Source: Acidobacteriaceae bacterium
GTDB lineage: Bacteria > Acidobacteriota > Terriglobia > Bryobacterales > Bryobacteraceae
Length of the DNA stretch: 64,000 nt
NCBI GenBank assembly: GCA_019240405.1
Contig: JAFAYL010000013.1
Span: 248,001 to 312,000 of the forward strand
Reading direction: 5' to 3'
The notes under the pieces were generated by a model. That model was not told where the DNA came from. It worked only from the letters and a program-made list of their open reading frames with translations, and did not search any database. Positions 30,199 to 42,300 of this stretch are shown here, one piece after another; position 1 is the first letter of the stretch, and the number at the start of each line of letters is the position of its first letter. Position numbers and translations under genes: made by a program.

Positions 30199-32001
30199 AT
30201 GCACCTGCACGTCGTCGATTGGATCATCGCCTCGGCTTGTGTTCTGATTTGCTTTCTTCCGGCATTAGCGTTTGGAAAGCGCTCCGGGAAAAACACGTCG
30301 GAGTTCTTTGCTTCGGGGCGTTCCGTTCCGTGGTGGCTGGCGGGGATTTCTCTCGTTGCGACTACGTTCTCGAGCGACACTCCGAATCTCGTCGCAAATA
30401 TTGTTCGGACACAAGGCGTCGCAGGGAACTGGCAATGGTGGGCGTTTACGCTAACCGGAGTAGCGACGGTGTTTTTTTTTGCGAGATTGTGGCGCCGGTC
30501 AGGCGTTCTGACGGACCTCGAGTTCTACGAAATGCGGTATTCGGGGATATCCGCGAGCGCTGTGCGAGGCTTTCGCGCGGTGTATCTGGGCCTGCTTTTC
30601 AACTGCATGATTATGGCGACCGTCGATCTTGCAGCCGTCAAAATCGCCGGCGTGCTGTTTGGTCTCAGTCGCTGGGAGACGCTGCTTGGAGTCGGATTGC
30701 TGAATGTCGTTTTTGCCGCACACTCCGGTTTATGGGGCGTGCTGGTGATCGACATGTTCCAGTTCTTCATCAAGATGGCGGCGGTGATCGCGGCAGCGTA
30801 TTTCGCCGTCGAATTGCCGCAAGTTGGCGGGTTGAGCGGGCTGCTGAGCAAACTTTCGCACATTCACGGTCCGGGCGGGCTGAGCTATTTGAGCATGCTT
30901 CCCGATTTCACAAATAACTGGACGCTCGCTGTCGCGGTTTTCGTGATGCCGCTCGCCGTTCAATGGTGGGCGGTCTGGTATCCAGGCGCGGAACCCGGCG
31001 GCGGAAGTTATGTGGCGCAGCGGATGCTTGCGTCCAAATCGGAGAAAGACTCGCTCGGCGGGACCTTGTTTTTCAACCTGGCGCACTACGTGTTGCGCCC
31101 CTGGCCGTGGATCCTGGTTGGGCTCGCATCCTTGATTGTCTATCCAACGTTGGCCGATATCCGGCGAGCATTTCCGAATGTGGATCCGGCTTTGATCGGC
31201 AATGACATCGCATTCCCGGCTATGCTGCGCTTTCTTCCTGTGGGATGGATCGGGCTGATGGTGGGCGGGTTAATTGCCGCGAACTCGTCGACAATTCTGA
31301 GCCATCTCAATTGGGGAGCGTCGTATCTGGTTCACGATTTTTACCGCCGCTTCCTCAAACCGGGAGAAAGTGAACATCATTACGTCACAGCGGGACGAAT
31401 GGCGACGGTGCTGCTTTTTGTGCTCTCGTCAGCACTGGTGTTTGCCCTGCAAACGGCGCAACAGAGTTTCAACATCATTTTGCAAGTCGGCGCGGGAACT
31501 GGGTTGCTTTATCTTCTCCGATGGTTTTGGTGGCGCGTCACAGCGTGGTGCGAGATTGTTGCGATGCTCAGCTCGTTCGGCATATCGGTCGTGTTTGCAG
31601 TGATGAGCAGACGTGGCACGGCGCCCAGTACTGACCAGCAGCTCCTGACGACCGTGATTTTCACGACCATCTGCTGGCTCTTGACCGCGTACGTCGGGCC
31701 GAAAACCGATCTCCAGGTGTTAAAAGACTTCTACACCAAAGTGCACCCGTTTGGGCCCGGTTGGCGCCGCATCCGAATCGAAGCGGGCATTTCAAAAGCT
31801 GAAGCGGCAGCTTGGGCGAAAACGGATAACGTTCCTCTCGCGATGGTCGGGTGGGTTAGCGGGATTAGCGTGATTTGGTCGGGACTCTTTCTGGTCGGGA
31901 ATCTTCTTTACGGGCGGATTGGATACGTGATGCTCTTGTCGGCTGTTTTTGTTGTAAGTGGGTTGGTGCTCGTTGGGGTAATCAGGCGGCTGTGGAATTA
32001 G
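30199..32001 (+). CDS. Sodium:solute symporter family protein
   Basis: SSS-family topology; FFASGRSVPWWLAGISLVATTFSSDTPNLV. Confidence 0.92.
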   Translation: MHLHVVDWIIASACVLICFLPALAFGKRSGKNTSEFFASGRSVPWWLAGISLVATTFSSDTPNLVANIVRTQGVAGNWQWWAFTLTGVATVFFFARLWRRSGVLTDLEFYEMRYSGISASAVRGFRAVYLGLLFNCMIMATVDLAAVKIAGVLFGLSRWETLLGVGLLNVVFAAHSGLWGVLVIDMFQFFIKMAAVIAAAYFAVELPQVGGLSGLLSKLSHIHGPGGLSYLSMLPDFTNNWTLAVAVFVMPLAVQWWAVWYPGAEPGGGSYVAQRMLASKSEKDSLGGTLFFNLAHYVLRPWPWILVGLASLIVYPTLADIRRAFPNVDPALIGNDIAFPAMLRFLPVGWIGLMVGGLIAANSSTILSHLNWGASYLVHDFYRRFLKPGESEHHYVTAGRMATVLLFVLSSALVFALQTAQQSFNIILQVGAGTGLLYLLRWFWWRVTAWCEIVAMLSSFGISVVFAVMSRRGTAPSTDQQLLTTVIFTTICWLLTAYVGPKTDLQVLKDFYTKVHPFGPGWRRIRIEAGISKAEAAAWAKTDNVPLAMVGWVSGISVIWSGLFLVGNLLYGRIGYVMLLSAVFVVSGLVLVGVIRRLWN

Positions 32002-32738
32002 AAGCCGGCGTTCACGGCGGCCAAATCCTCCGGACGCCCGACGTCCCGCCAGCTTCCCGCAATCGGAGAAATGCGAAGTTCAAGCGAATCTTCGAGCATC
32101 GTGTCGAGCGCTGACGTCAGTTCGTATTCATTGCGCGGGGACGGCTCAAGCCGCTCGAGGTAGTGGAACAGGATCGGGCGAAACGCGTAAAAGCCTGCGC
32201 CGTTCCAATGAGTGGTCGACGTGCCTTTCGGCGGCTTCTCAATGATGCTTTGGATTCGGCCATCTTCTTCATAAACCGCCGCGCCTTGCCACGGATCATC
32301 GACGGCTTTTACAGCGAGCACGGCCGCCGTTTCCAAATTTCTCCCGAGAATATCCGAGCAACGCAGATATTCCGAGGGGTCGCAGAGGATATCCGCGTAG
32401 GTGAGAAGAAACGGTTCATTTCCGATGAAGTCCTTCGCAAGGAGCGCGGCGGAGCCAGTTCCATTTACAGGGTCCTGGACTCGAAATTCGAGCGCCGGAT
32501 GAAGACCCGACGGCGGCTGCCAATCACGAAAATGGCTCTCGATCATTTCATGACGATAGCCGACGACAACGAAGAAATTCTCGATGCCAGCCATGGCGAG
32601 CCGCTCGAGAATGTGCTGAAGCATGGGTTTGCCCTGGATCGAGAGCATCGGTTTCGGGATCTCGCTTGTGATCTTGCCCATCCGCGTTCCTTTTCCTGCC
32701 GCGAGTACCACAGCGTGCCGGATAAAACGTTCACTCAT
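31998..32738 (-). CDS. Sugar-phosphate nucleotidyltransferase
   Basis: AVVLAAGKGTRMGKITSEIPKPMLSIQGKPMLQHILERL. Confidence 0.92.
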   Translation of the reverse strand: MSERFIRHAVVLAAGKGTRMGKITSEIPKPMLSIQGKPMLQHILERLAMAGIENFFVVVGYRHEMIESHFRDWQPPSGLHPALEFRVQDPVNGTGSAALLAKDFIGNEPFLLTYADILCDPSEYLRCSDILGRNLETAAVLAVKAVDDPWQGAAVYEEDGRIQSIIEKPPKGTSTTHWNGAGFYAFRPILFHYLERLEPSPRNEYELTSALDTMLEDSLELRISPIAGSWRDVGRPEDLAAVNAGF

Positions 32739-33882
32739 TCAATGCTCCTGCCGAGGGTTTCGCAGCGAACAAATGTTTGTCCGGATCGAAATCAGCGCTG
32801 TGACGGGAGTAGTAGTTCCGCACAAGATGCCCGCGAACACGATCGCAATCCGAAGCCTCACATAGAATAACTACGCAGCCGCCAAAACCGGCACCCGTGA
32901 GACGTGCGCCCAAGGCTCCCGATTTTAGGGCGCCATCGACGAGCTCATCGAGCGCAGCCGAGCTAACCCGAAGCCGGTCTCGCAGGCTCGCATGGGAGGC
33001 CGAAAGCAGTTTGCCGAACTGTGCGCCGTCCCGTTGTAGCAGTGCCGTGACGGCGTCGCTCACGCGAAAACTCTCGCTCACAACGTGCAGAAAGTAGTCA
33101 AGTTCGAGCGCATTCAGGCGGCCGTCTGCAGCACCCTGCGCAGCTAGCGCGGTGAGTGCCTCTAGTGAACGATTTTCGATTGCTGATCGAAATGATTCGA
33201 ATCCAAGCTGCTGTACCGCGCGGCGTGCGATCGTCCGGCGAGCGTTGTACTCTGCTCGCATGGCTCCGGACTTCTCCGCTGATGTGAGACTGTGACCAAT
33301 GAGAAAACACCAGTCTTCTGGTATCGGGATGGGTGAGAGCTTAAGCGGGGCAAAATTGATCAAAAGGGCACATCCCGCCTCAGATTGGAGCACGGCCGCG
33401 TGATCCATGCCTCCGCCGCGCGTCCCGACGAAGTGTTCCGCCTGTGGTAGCACGTCCATTAATTCGTCGAACGTTGCGCGAATGCCATTCGCTCGGAGTA
33501 AGGCAAGTGTGAAGCCCGTAAGCAGGGCGGACGAAGAAGACAAGCCTGCCGCCGGCGGCAAATCGGAGGTGATCGCAGCATCGATGCCCCGTTCGAGAGT
33601 CCAACGGCAATTAGCCGCCTGTGCAGCCGCTTTCAGATAATTCGCCCAATCGCCCGGTGGCCCCGGCTCGAATTGCGAATTCAAAGTAAATTGTCGTTCA
33701 CCATAACCCGAGCTCGCGGCATGAACCGAAGCGTCATTCCGCGCCCGAAAGGCAATCGAAATCCGCCGCTGAATCGCGATCGGCAACACGGGAAGATCGT
33801 GATAATCGATGTGCTCGCCTATGAGATTCACGCGCCCGGGAACCGAAACGGAGGAGTTGAAAGCGTGATTCGGGTCGAGCAT
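32731..33882 (-). CDS. galK: Galactokinase family (GHMP kinase)
   Basis: VPGRVNLIGEHIDYHDLPVLPIAI; LPPAAGLSSSSAL; GARLTGAGFGGCVVIL. Confidence 0.9.
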   Translation of the reverse strand: MLDPNHAFNSSVSVPGRVNLIGEHIDYHDLPVLPIAIQRRISIAFRARNDASVHAASSGYGERQFTLNSQFEPGPPGDWANYLKAAAQAANCRWTLERGIDAAITSDLPPAAGLSSSSALLTGFTLALLRANGIRATFDELMDVLPQAEHFVGTRGGGMDHAAVLQSEAGCALLINFAPLKLSPIPIPEDWCFLIGHSLTSAEKSGAMRAEYNARRTIARRAVQQLGFESFRSAIENRSLEALTALAAQGAADGRLNALELDYFLHVVSESFRVSDAVTALLQRDGAQFGKLLSASHASLRDRLRVSSAALDELVDGALKSGALGARLTGAGFGGCVVILCEASDCDRVRGHLVRNYYSRHSADFDPDKHLFAAKPSAGALNE

Positions 33883-33895
33883 CCGGGAACGTTGC

Positions 33896-35458
33896 TTAAG
33901 GTATGGAGTAGACGGAACGAAAGTTGGATACGTTCACTGATACGGGGCCGGGTTGACCGCCTTTCAAATACATCCGTATCCCTCTTGCATCAGCTAAAGG
34001 AAAAACCAGGTCCGTTATGGTCACGCGCCCGCCCTGTGCGAAAATCTCCACCGAGCATCGGTCGACCAAGATCTCGAGCCGAAGCGAGTCTCCATGGAGC
34101 GGTAGCGTAGCTGCCGTGCGCGCGGGGAAATCTTTACTGAAGGCGGTCACGCCGGCATGCGTGCGATCAACGAATACCTTCTCGTTGCGCTGGTTGTAGC
34201 CAACAACTAAGTAGCTTCCATCAGCCGTTAATAATTTCCAGCCGACCTCCTCAGCTCTACCGAGCGAGATCGTGGAGTCTAGCTCGAACGCGCGGCCCTT
34301 CGCAACGTCACCTTCTGAAAGATTTCGATTCAGCTCTTCAATGCTTTGATTGGTCAGGACGATGCTCTGAGACCGCAAGGCTTGGAGCGATTTAATCGGC
34401 TGCTCGACCAGCCGGACGCCTTCTATGGTGGTTCTCAGTGATAACTTTCGTGGGATCGTCATTTGCCCGCGCCAAGGATGGGTCGGCACGGCGGCAGCGC
34501 ATTGCCAATTGTTCATCCAGCCAATCATCACCTGTGGTTGATTTCGAGGAAGTCCATTGAGTGTCAAAGCACAGTAGCAGTCCTTTCCGTAATCTGTCCA
34601 CAGCGTAAGTGAGGAGGGATTATCGTTTACGAATCTCGCGCCGTCAAAGCTTCCGATGAAGTACTGTTCGCCTGATCCGCCCTGAAGACCTCCCGGATTA
34701 AGTCCTACCTTCAACACCCAGCGCGTTTTCGCCCGGCTGCCGTCGACGGGGAGTTCGAAAAGCTCCGGGCACTCCCACTGACCGCCGGTTGCACCCGCTG
34801 GGCCGAAATCACTGACGTGATTCCAGTGCTTCAAGTCTGGCGAGCGATAGAACGCGACCTTGTGATCGTTGGGAAGTGATACCAGCATCACCCAGCAGGC
34901 GGCTTGATCGGACCAGAACACTTTTGGATCGCGAAAATCCGCAAGATTCAGGTTTAGTACCGGATTATGTTCATACTTCGTCCAAGTGCGGCCGCGATCG
35001 TTGCTGAACGCGAGATTCTGTGTCTGAAGCCCGCTCTTTGACCCCTTTGGCGGCGCGTATCCGGTGTATACCGCAATAAGGCAAGGCTTCTTGCCTGTGC
35101 AGAATCCGCTTGTATTGCGCTGATCGATAACCGTACTTCCGGTAAAGATCATGATGCCGTTTTCTTCCGGGAGAGCAACCGGCAATTCGCGCCAATGCAG
35201 CAGATCGCGGCTCACGGCGTGACCCCAGCTCATGTGTCCCCATTCGTCGCGCAACGGGTTGAATTGAAAAAATAAGTGGTACTCGCCTTCGAAATAGACC
35301 AAACCGTTCGGGTCGTTAGTCCAGTTCTGACGAGGCGAAAAGTGATACTGTGGCCGGTAGGGTTCATCGTAGAGCGGCGTAGATCGGTGCTGCGCTTCAA
35401 ATCCCGCGATTGTGAGACTCAGCAGATAGATGAGCCGGCCGACTTGCAAGCATTCCAT
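33896..35458 (-). CDS. Glycoside hydrolase family 32 (levanase/fructan hydrolase)
   Basis: WTNDPNGLVYFEGEYHLFFQFNP, FRDPKVFW, ECPELFELP: the three conserved GH32 motifs. Confidence 0.95.
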   Translation of the reverse strand: MECLQVGRLIYLLSLTIAGFEAQHRSTPLYDEPYRPQYHFSPRQNWTNDPNGLVYFEGEYHLFFQFNPLRDEWGHMSWGHAVSRDLLHWRELPVALPEENGIMIFTGSTVIDQRNTSGFCTGKKPCLIAVYTGYAPPKGSKSGLQTQNLAFSNDRGRTWTKYEHNPVLNLNLADFRDPKVFWSDQAACWVMLVSLPNDHKVAFYRSPDLKHWNHVSDFGPAGATGGQWECPELFELPVDGSRAKTRWVLKVGLNPGGLQGGSGEQYFIGSFDGARFVNDNPSSLTLWTDYGKDCYCALTLNGLPRNQPQVMIGWMNNWQCAAAVPTHPWRGQMTIPRKLSLRTTIEGVRLVEQPIKSLQALRSQSIVLTNQSIEELNRNLSEGDVAKGRAFELDSTISLGRAEEVGWKLLTADGSYLVVGYNQRNEKVFVDRTHAGVTAFSKDFPARTAATLPLHGDSLRLEILVDRCSVEIFAQGGRVTITDLVFPLADARGIRMYLKGGQPGPVSVNVSNFRSVYSIP

Positions 35459-35511
35459 CAGATCACACTTGCAATCGGGGGCCGGCCCATGTCCGCGCTA
35501 CGTGGCGGAGC

Positions 35512-36333
35512 TTAGTTCACCGCAGTGGCCGGAACACTCGTGCGGCAGAGTGTGATGGAGTCCGTGCGAACCTTGTCCCAATCCCTAAGCACGAATCCGT
35601 GTGATTCAAAGAGCGCACGGATCTTTGTAGATTCCCAGCCGAAGAGATCCTCGAGGATCGGAATCAGAACACTTAGCGCGTCATCGCTGAGAACCGTCCG
35701 TTTCGCGATTTGTGTGAGGTACTTGTTCTCCGATACCGCAATGGTCAGGCCATCCAAGCGATTCACGTGGAGCATAACGTGAATATCGGAGCTACCGTCG
35801 CCGACATACACCAGATTGTTGTGCGCGATAGGCAGGCTGGCCCGGAGCTGGTCTAAGACAACAACTTTTCCATAACCCGCTGGCAGCCGGACGACAGATT
35901 GAATTTCGTGCGATTCAGGATCATAACGAAAGCGAGTTCCGAAAATGTGGTCGGCGGGGACGATTCCCTCAAGCGCAGACTGTATGACTTCTTCCGGAGC
36001 CGCCGAGACGACATAAAACTCAAATTGATGGCCTTCGAGATCTCGCAGAAGATCAGAAAGCAACCGGATGTTTTCTTTAAGCCGAATTCGCTTACCCACT
36101 TCCGTCAAGTGTTCTTTGCGAATGCGCCGAAATTCGGGATCGTGAAGCAATAAGTACGCAAGCTCTCCACCCTGTTGCACCAAGTTGATGGCAGACAGGC
36201 CGGCAACTCGTTCTTTGAATCCCGTGACACCAAGCAGTTCGCTCAGCACGACACCAGAATCGTTGAAACTCAGAGTGTGATCGAAATCGCTGACGAATAG
36301 ATAGCGCTTTACTTTATCGTCCGAATGTTGCAT
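35512..36333 (-). CDS. HAD family phosphatase
   Basis: [15 protein letters not shown] motif [32 protein letters not shown] motif IV. Confidence 0.88.
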   Translation of the reverse strand: MQHSDDKVKRYLFVSDFDHTLSFNDSGVVLSELLGVTGFKERVAGLSAINLVQQGGELAYLLLHDPEFRRIRKEHLTEVGKRIRLKENIRLLSDLLRDLEGHQFEFYVVSAAPEEVIQSALEGIVPADHIFGTRFRYDPESHEIQSVVRLPAGYGKVVVLDQLRASLPIAHNNLVYVGDGSSDIHVMLHVNRLDGLTIAVSENKYLTQIAKRTVLSDDALSVLIPILEDLFGWESTKIRALFESHGFVLRDWDKVRTDSITLCRTSVPATAVN

Positions 36334-36545
36334 GAAAAGATTCCTTTCTTTGTTGATGAACTTGATTTCCTAGCGGGCTGCGCATTGCGTGGCGGCAACT
36401 TGCAGCGGGCCTCGGCAGGGAGGAAAGCGAACTACTACGTGGTGGCGGCGAAGATCGCAGTCGCGAAACTCGCTCACATGTCTTCGATGCCACTATACTA
36501 TCTCGAGTTGCGTGAATTGAAGAAGCCGTTCATTGTGAATTACTT

Positions 36546-37883
36546 ATGACACGCCGCGCGGATCTGGATGCCGTTATCATTGGGGGCGGCGTCGCTGGAA
36601 TAGCGGCACTGCGCGAGCTCGATCGAGCCGGATGGAAGGTATTGTGCCTCGAAGCACGCGATCGCGTTGGCGGCCGGATTCTGACGATTCGAGATCCTCT
36701 GTCACCGATTCCGATTGAGCTCGGGGCCGAGTTCATCCATGGCCGGTCACCGGAGATCTGGGACGTAATCAAGTCTGCGAAACTAACCGCCTACGAGTGC
36801 GCTGATAGAGCGGTTTATCTGAAGAACGGCGAGCCAAAAGCCCTCAGGGATGCTTGGGAGCAAGTTGATTACGTTATGACGGACATGCAGAAGGCGGCAG
36901 AGAGAGGTAAAGACCGCAGCTTCGCCGAATTTCTGAAAAGATCCAAGCACTCAGGAAATGCGAAGCGACTCGCAGCTTCTTATGTGGAAGGATTCAATGC
37001 AGCCCGGCAGGAAGTGATCGGGATCCGTTCGCTCGCCCAAGATGCTCGCGCGTCCGATGAAATCGATGGCGACCGCTCGTTCCGGATTCTGAACGGATAT
37101 GAGGCAATTGTGATCCAGCTCGCAAACGGGATTATCGGTCTCGATTCCAAGTTGCGGCTGAATTCAGCGGTTGAGAAAATTGAATGGCAGCGAGGCTCTG
37201 CCACAGTTCACTTCCGCGAAGCGCTTACTGGGCAGGGAGAAAGCGTTCGAACCCGCGCGGTGATTGTTGCTGTTCCGCTCGGCGTGCTGCAAACAAGTCC
37301 CGGCGCGGTCGGCTCGTTTCAGTTCGACCCTGAGCCTTCAGATACCCTCGAGGCAGCGCGTTCGCTCCGTTTCGGGCAGGTGATGCGAGTCGCCCTGCGC
37401 TTCCGGGAAGCGATCTGGGAGACCAATAAAGATATTTCAGATGCTGGATTCCTGCTCTCTGACGAGCCTCGATTTCCGACCTGGTGGACGCCGCTGCCGG
37501 TCCGAGCTCCCATAATTACAGGATGGAGCGCCGGGCCTCGGGCGGACGAACTTTTAGGGCAGCCTCGCTCATTCGTTATCGCGCAAGCGCTTGGAGCTTT
37601 GGCCTCAATCACCGGCTGTCCGCGAGCGCGTGTGGACAGTTTACTTGAAGGAGCGTATTTTCACGACTGGCATGGGGACGCGTTCGCTCAAGGCGCCTAC
37701 AGTTACGTCCCCGCAGGGGCGCTTGCAGCACGCAAAAAGCTGGCCGAACCGGTATGCGAAACACTATACTTTGCGGGCGAAGCGACCGATCTGAACGGCC
37801 ACAGCGCCACTGTCCACGGAGCCATTGCATCAGGAAAGAGAGCCGCGCGAGAGTGCATCGCGTCGGCTGGATGCACCATCTAA
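36546..37883 (+). CDS. Flavin monoamine oxidase family FAD-dependent oxidoreductase
   Basis: AVIIGGGVAGIAALRELDRAGWKVLCLEARDRVGGRI; LYFAGEATDLNGHSATVHGAIASGKRAA. Confidence 0.93.
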   Translation: MTRRADLDAVIIGGGVAGIAALRELDRAGWKVLCLEARDRVGGRILTIRDPLSPIPIELGAEFIHGRSPEIWDVIKSAKLTAYECADRAVYLKNGEPKALRDAWEQVDYVMTDMQKAAERGKDRSFAEFLKRSKHSGNAKRLAASYVEGFNAARQEVIGIRSLAQDARASDEIDGDRSFRILNGYEAIVIQLANGIIGLDSKLRLNSAVEKIEWQRGSATVHFREALTGQGESVRTRAVIVAVPLGVLQTSPGAVGSFQFDPEPSDTLEAARSLRFGQVMRVALRFREAIWETNKDISDAGFLLSDEPRFPTWWTPLPVRAPIITGWSAGPRADELLGQPRSFVIAQALGALASITGCPRARVDSLLEGAYFHDWHGDAFAQGAYSYVPAGALAARKKLAEPVCETLYFAGEATDLNGHSATVHGAIASGKRAARECIASAGCTI

Positions 37884-38020
37884 GGGTCAGCTGTTCGAAT
37901 TCTTTGTGACGAAATGCGAACTTTTTCCGCGATTCTCCGTCTAAGACAGTTGTGTCGGCGCCGGAAGCAACGGCGAGGTGTGTCACGATAGAAGTAACCC
38001 CATTTAGTTGAGTCCCCTTC

Positions 38021-39295
38021 GTGTCTAAATACAAATTGAGAATAGGGTTAGCGGCGATCGTTGCCGGCGCATGGGCGTGTGTAACGCTCCTTTCATCGTG
38101 TTCCAAGAAGGGCGCGGCTAACGCGCAGGTGATGGCCATGATGATGATGCAAGCGGTCCCGGTGCGCGCAGTCCAGGCGGTTGCGGCGGACGTGCCGCTA
38201 GAGGTGTCAGCGGTCGGCAATGTTGAGGCAATTAGCACCGTCGATGTGAAATCGCGAGTCGCGGGGCAAGTCCTTCGGGTCGATTTTCAGGAAGGCCAGG
38301 ATGTCCAAAAGGGACAGCTTCTTTTTGAGATTGATCCTGAGCCGTTGAAGCGACAGGTTGCTGAAATTCAAGCTGACCTAGTCAAAGATTCGGCGCTCGA
38401 GCAGCAAGCCCGCGCGAATGTGACAAGAGACGAAGCCACGTTGAAACAAGCCCGGTCGCAAGCTGAGAGGGGCGTTGCATTATCGAAAGAGGGTATCTTT
38501 TCAAAGGAGCAGACGGAGCAGGTAGTCGCGACGGCAGATGCGGCACAAGCTTCTCTCGATGCGGACAAAGCTGCGGTTGAGAGCGCCGTCGCCTCGATAA
38601 AAGCCGATCGCGCGCGCCTAGCCCAGACCAGTCTCCAACTCAGCTACACGAATCTTGGTGCTCCGATTACTGGTCGCGCGGGGGCGATCAGCGTGAAGGC
38701 AGGAAATCTCGTAAAGGATAATGATGCTGCGCTGGTCACGATTTTGCAGGTTTCACCTATTTACGTTTCGTTTGGAGTGCCCGAGCAACTTCTTCCCGAA
38801 GTGCGAAAGTATAATGCCGAACATCCGCTACTAGTTCAAGCCACTGCCGACGGCGAGAAAACCCTGACCGGCACTCTTCGTTTTATCGACAGTTCGGTAG
38901 ATATGACCACGGGCACAATCAAGCTGAAAGGTCTATTCGAGAATTCGGAGCGCGTGTTGTGGCCGGGTCAATTTGTAAACGTGCGCGCACAGTTGAATTT
39001 AGAGCACGATCGTATTGTTGTCCCGAGCCGCACAGTGCAGACCGGCCCACAAGGCAAGTACGTGTGGGTAATGAACCCGGACACCACCGTTGCTATGCGT
39101 CCGGTTCAGGTGTTACGCAACTATCAAAGCCCGAACGCAGGCGAACAGGCCGTAGTGGCCAATGGTCTAAAGCCGGGAGAAATGGTAATTTCGGAAGGAC
39201 AGATGCGGCTTGCTCCTGGCGTGAAGGTGCGGCTGCTTAAAGCTAACGCTCAGCTCGGAGATGCAGGATCCGCGAACGCGGGAGCCGGCTCCTAA
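38021..39295 (+). CDS. RND efflux periplasmic adaptor (lipoprotein)
   Basis: GTG start; lipobox LLSSC; lipoyl/HlyD motif GQVLRVDFQEGQDVQKGQLLFEIDPEPLKRQ. Confidence 0.95.
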   Translation: MSKYKLRIGLAAIVAGAWACVTLLSSCSKKGAANAQVMAMMMMQAVPVRAVQAVAADVPLEVSAVGNVEAISTVDVKSRVAGQVLRVDFQEGQDVQKGQLLFEIDPEPLKRQVAEIQADLVKDSALEQQARANVTRDEATLKQARSQAERGVALSKEGIFSKEQTEQVVATADAAQASLDADKAAVESAVASIKADRARLAQTSLQLSYTNLGAPITGRAGAISVKAGNLVKDNDAALVTILQVSPIYVSFGVPEQLLPEVRKYNAEHPLLVQATADGEKTLTGTLRFIDSSVDMTTGTIKLKGLFENSERVLWPGQFVNVRAQLNLEHDRIVVPSRTVQTGPQGKYVWVMNPDTTVAMRPVQVLRNYQSPNAGEQAVVANGLKPGEMVISEGQMRLAPGVKVRLLKANAQLGDAGSANAGAGS

Positions 39296-39304
39296 GGTAC
39301 TCGC

Positions 39305-42300
39305 ATGCGCTTCACCGATTTCTTCATTCGCCGGGCCATTACGACGACCTTGATAATGGCCGGCATTCTCATTTTTGGTCTTCTTAGTTACTTCACGCTG
39401 CCGATCAGCAATCTACCCGCTGTCGAATATCCAACGATACAGGTTTCCGCTTCGCTTCCCGGGGCGAATCCGGACATTATGGCATCTTCGGTGGCAACGC
39501 CGCTCGAAGCCGAATTTTCGACGATTGCCGGGATCAATAGTATGTCGTCATCGAGTTCGCTCGGCACAACCGCGATCACGCTGCAATTCGATTTGAGCCG
39601 GAACATCGACGCTGCCGCTCAGGATGTGCAGGCAGCCATCGCGCGGGCGCAAGGGGCGCTGCCCACGAATATGCCCGCTCCACCTTCCTATTCGAAGGTG
39701 AATCCTGCCGAGCAGGCGATTGTTTATGTCTTTGTCACCTCGAAGACGATGACTTTGGCGCAGCTTGATCAATACGCCGAGACTATGATGGCGAGGCGTC
39801 TCTCAATGGTCAGCGGCGTTGCGCGGGTGATGGTGTATGGGTCTCAGAAATACGCCGTGCGGGTTCAAGCCGATCCAGAGAAACTCGATGCGCGGCAGGT
39901 GGATTTGGAAGAGGTCCGGACTGCGTTGGCGAGTGGGAGCGTCAATCTGCCTGCCGGCTCCTTGTACGGCTCGACGAAATCCTATACTGTTCAGTCGAAC
40001 AGCCAGCTCACATCGGCTTCGCAGTTCGCGCAACTTATCGTTACGTACCGCAATGGCAGCCCCGTTCGTCTCAATGAGCTCGGGAATGTGTTCGACAGCG
40101 TGAGCAATGACAAAACGAGATTCTGGGTAGCCAATAACCTCGGCATCGTTCTGGCTATTCAAAAGCAACCCGGCACTAACACCGTGGAGGTGGCTAACTC
40201 CATCACGGCCTTGCTTCCCATCATGCAGCGATCGATGCCAGCGGGAGTTCAAATAGGGCGATCATTCGATGTCTCGCAAAACATTCGAGAATCCATCCGC
40301 GACGTGAAGTTCACATTGATCCTCACCGTTTGCCTGGTGATCGGAGTTATTTTTGTTTTCCTTCGAAATGTTTCGGCGACCGTGATTCCCAGTCTGGCTG
40401 TTCCCTTATCGCTGTTAGGAACGTTCGCAGCGATGAAGCTGCTGGGCTTTACGATCGACATGCTCTCGATGATGGCGATGACGCTCTCTGTGGGTTTCGT
40501 TGTGGACGACGCGATTGTCATGCTCGAAAACATCGTGCGCCACATGGAAATGGGGAAACCGCGTTGGGAGGCGGCGATAGAGGGCGCACGAGAGGTCGGT
40601 TTCACAATCGTCTCAATGACGGTGTCGCTGGTTGCCGTATTCATTCCAGTGCTATTCCTGGGCGGTATCATAGGCCGGCTGTTGCGCGAGTTCTCAATCA
40701 CCATCGCGGTCGCCGTATTGATTTCGGGCGTGATCTCGTTGACTCTCACGCCGATGTTGTGCAGCCGTTTCCTCCGTCATGAACTTCATTCACGAAGTCG
40801 GTTTTACGAGTGGTCCGAGCGGTTCTTTACCTGGTTGAATGACGCTTACCGCCGGACTCTCCAGACCGTTCTGCATTTCAAGAGAGCCACTTTACTTGCT
40901 AGCTTGGTCCTCACCGTGGCAACTGTTTACCTGTTTGTTGTGATGCCGAAAGGCTTCATGCCAACCGTGGATCAAGGCATGGCTTTCGGCGGAGATGAGG
41001 CTGCGCAAGATACGTCTTTCGATGAGATGGTCCGGATTCAGCAGAAACTGAATGCGATCGTTCGTGGCAACCCGTGGATCGACACATATGTATCCGGAAC
41101 CGGCGGCTTCTCTGGACAGAATCAGGGTTTCATTTTCGTTGCCTTCAAAGACGCCAAACACCGGCCGAAGGCTAATGTCATTTTGGGTCAGTTGATGGGC
41201 CAGCTAATGAGAGTTCCGGGCGTCATGGTTTTCTTGCAAGTGCCGCCGTTGATCACTCTCGGACAGAACGAAGGCCGCAGTCAGTATTCCGTTGCGCTGC
41301 AAGACGCGGATACAGGGGAGCTTTACAAATGGGCTCCGGTGCTCGAAGCGAAGCTCCGTACGATCCCGCAAATTCAGGACATCTTCAGTGATTTGCGCCT
41401 GAGCAGCCCGCGTTTGGACGTGCAGATCGATCGGAACCGGGCACTGGCGTTGGGCGTAACGCCCGATGCGATCGCGAATACTCTCTACGATGCATACGGG
41501 AATCGCCGGGTGACTACGATTCAGGCGGCCTCCGACCAGTACGACGTCATCTTGGAAGTATTGCCGAAATATCAGCGCGATCCGGCGGCGCTCGAGGATC
41601 TGTACATTCGCTCGAATCAAGGCAAAATGGTTCCGCTCTCGGCAGTAAGCCAACTGAAGCAAACTGTTGCGCCGTTGAGTGTGAACCACATTGGCCAGTT
41701 GCCGGCGGTGAACTTTCAGTTCAATGTGAGACCGGGGGTGTCGTTGAGTCAGGCGACCGGTGTGGTGGACGAAGCGGCGCATCAGATCGGAATGCCCGAC
41801 ACTGTCAGCTTTAGTTATCAAGGTACGGCCGCCGCGTTTCAAAGCTCGGTGCGGGGGCTGGGAATTTTGCTGATTATCGCAGTGTTTGTCATCTACCTGG
41901 TGCTCGGCATTCTCTACGAGAGTTTCATTCATCCGATCACGATTCTTTCGGGACTTCCGGCGGCGGGCTTGGGGGCGTTGCTCACGCTCCTACTCTTTGG
42001 CGATGATCTTAATCTGTACTCATTCGTCGGAATCGTGCTGCTTCTTGGGATTGTTAAGAAGAACGCGATCATGATGATCGACTTCGCTCTCGACGCGCAA
42101 CGCAAGGAAGGGAAACCCCCCGAAGAGGCGATCTTCGAGGGCGCTCTGAAACGCTTCCGCCCAATCATGATGACCACAATGGCGGCTTTGCTCGGAACGT
42201 TGCCGGTCGCGTTTGGTACGGGGGCGGGCGGTGAGGCTCGGCGTCCTCTCGGTCTTGCTGTTGTGGGGGGACTCGTTGTGTCGCAAGTTTTGACGCTTTA

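Noticed and set aside
36325-36549. 74-aa ORF whose stop overlaps the start of the amine oxidase gene (ATGA), suggesting translational coupling
   Set aside because: Starts inside the divergent HAD gene, no convincing RBS and no recognisable family; could be chance.
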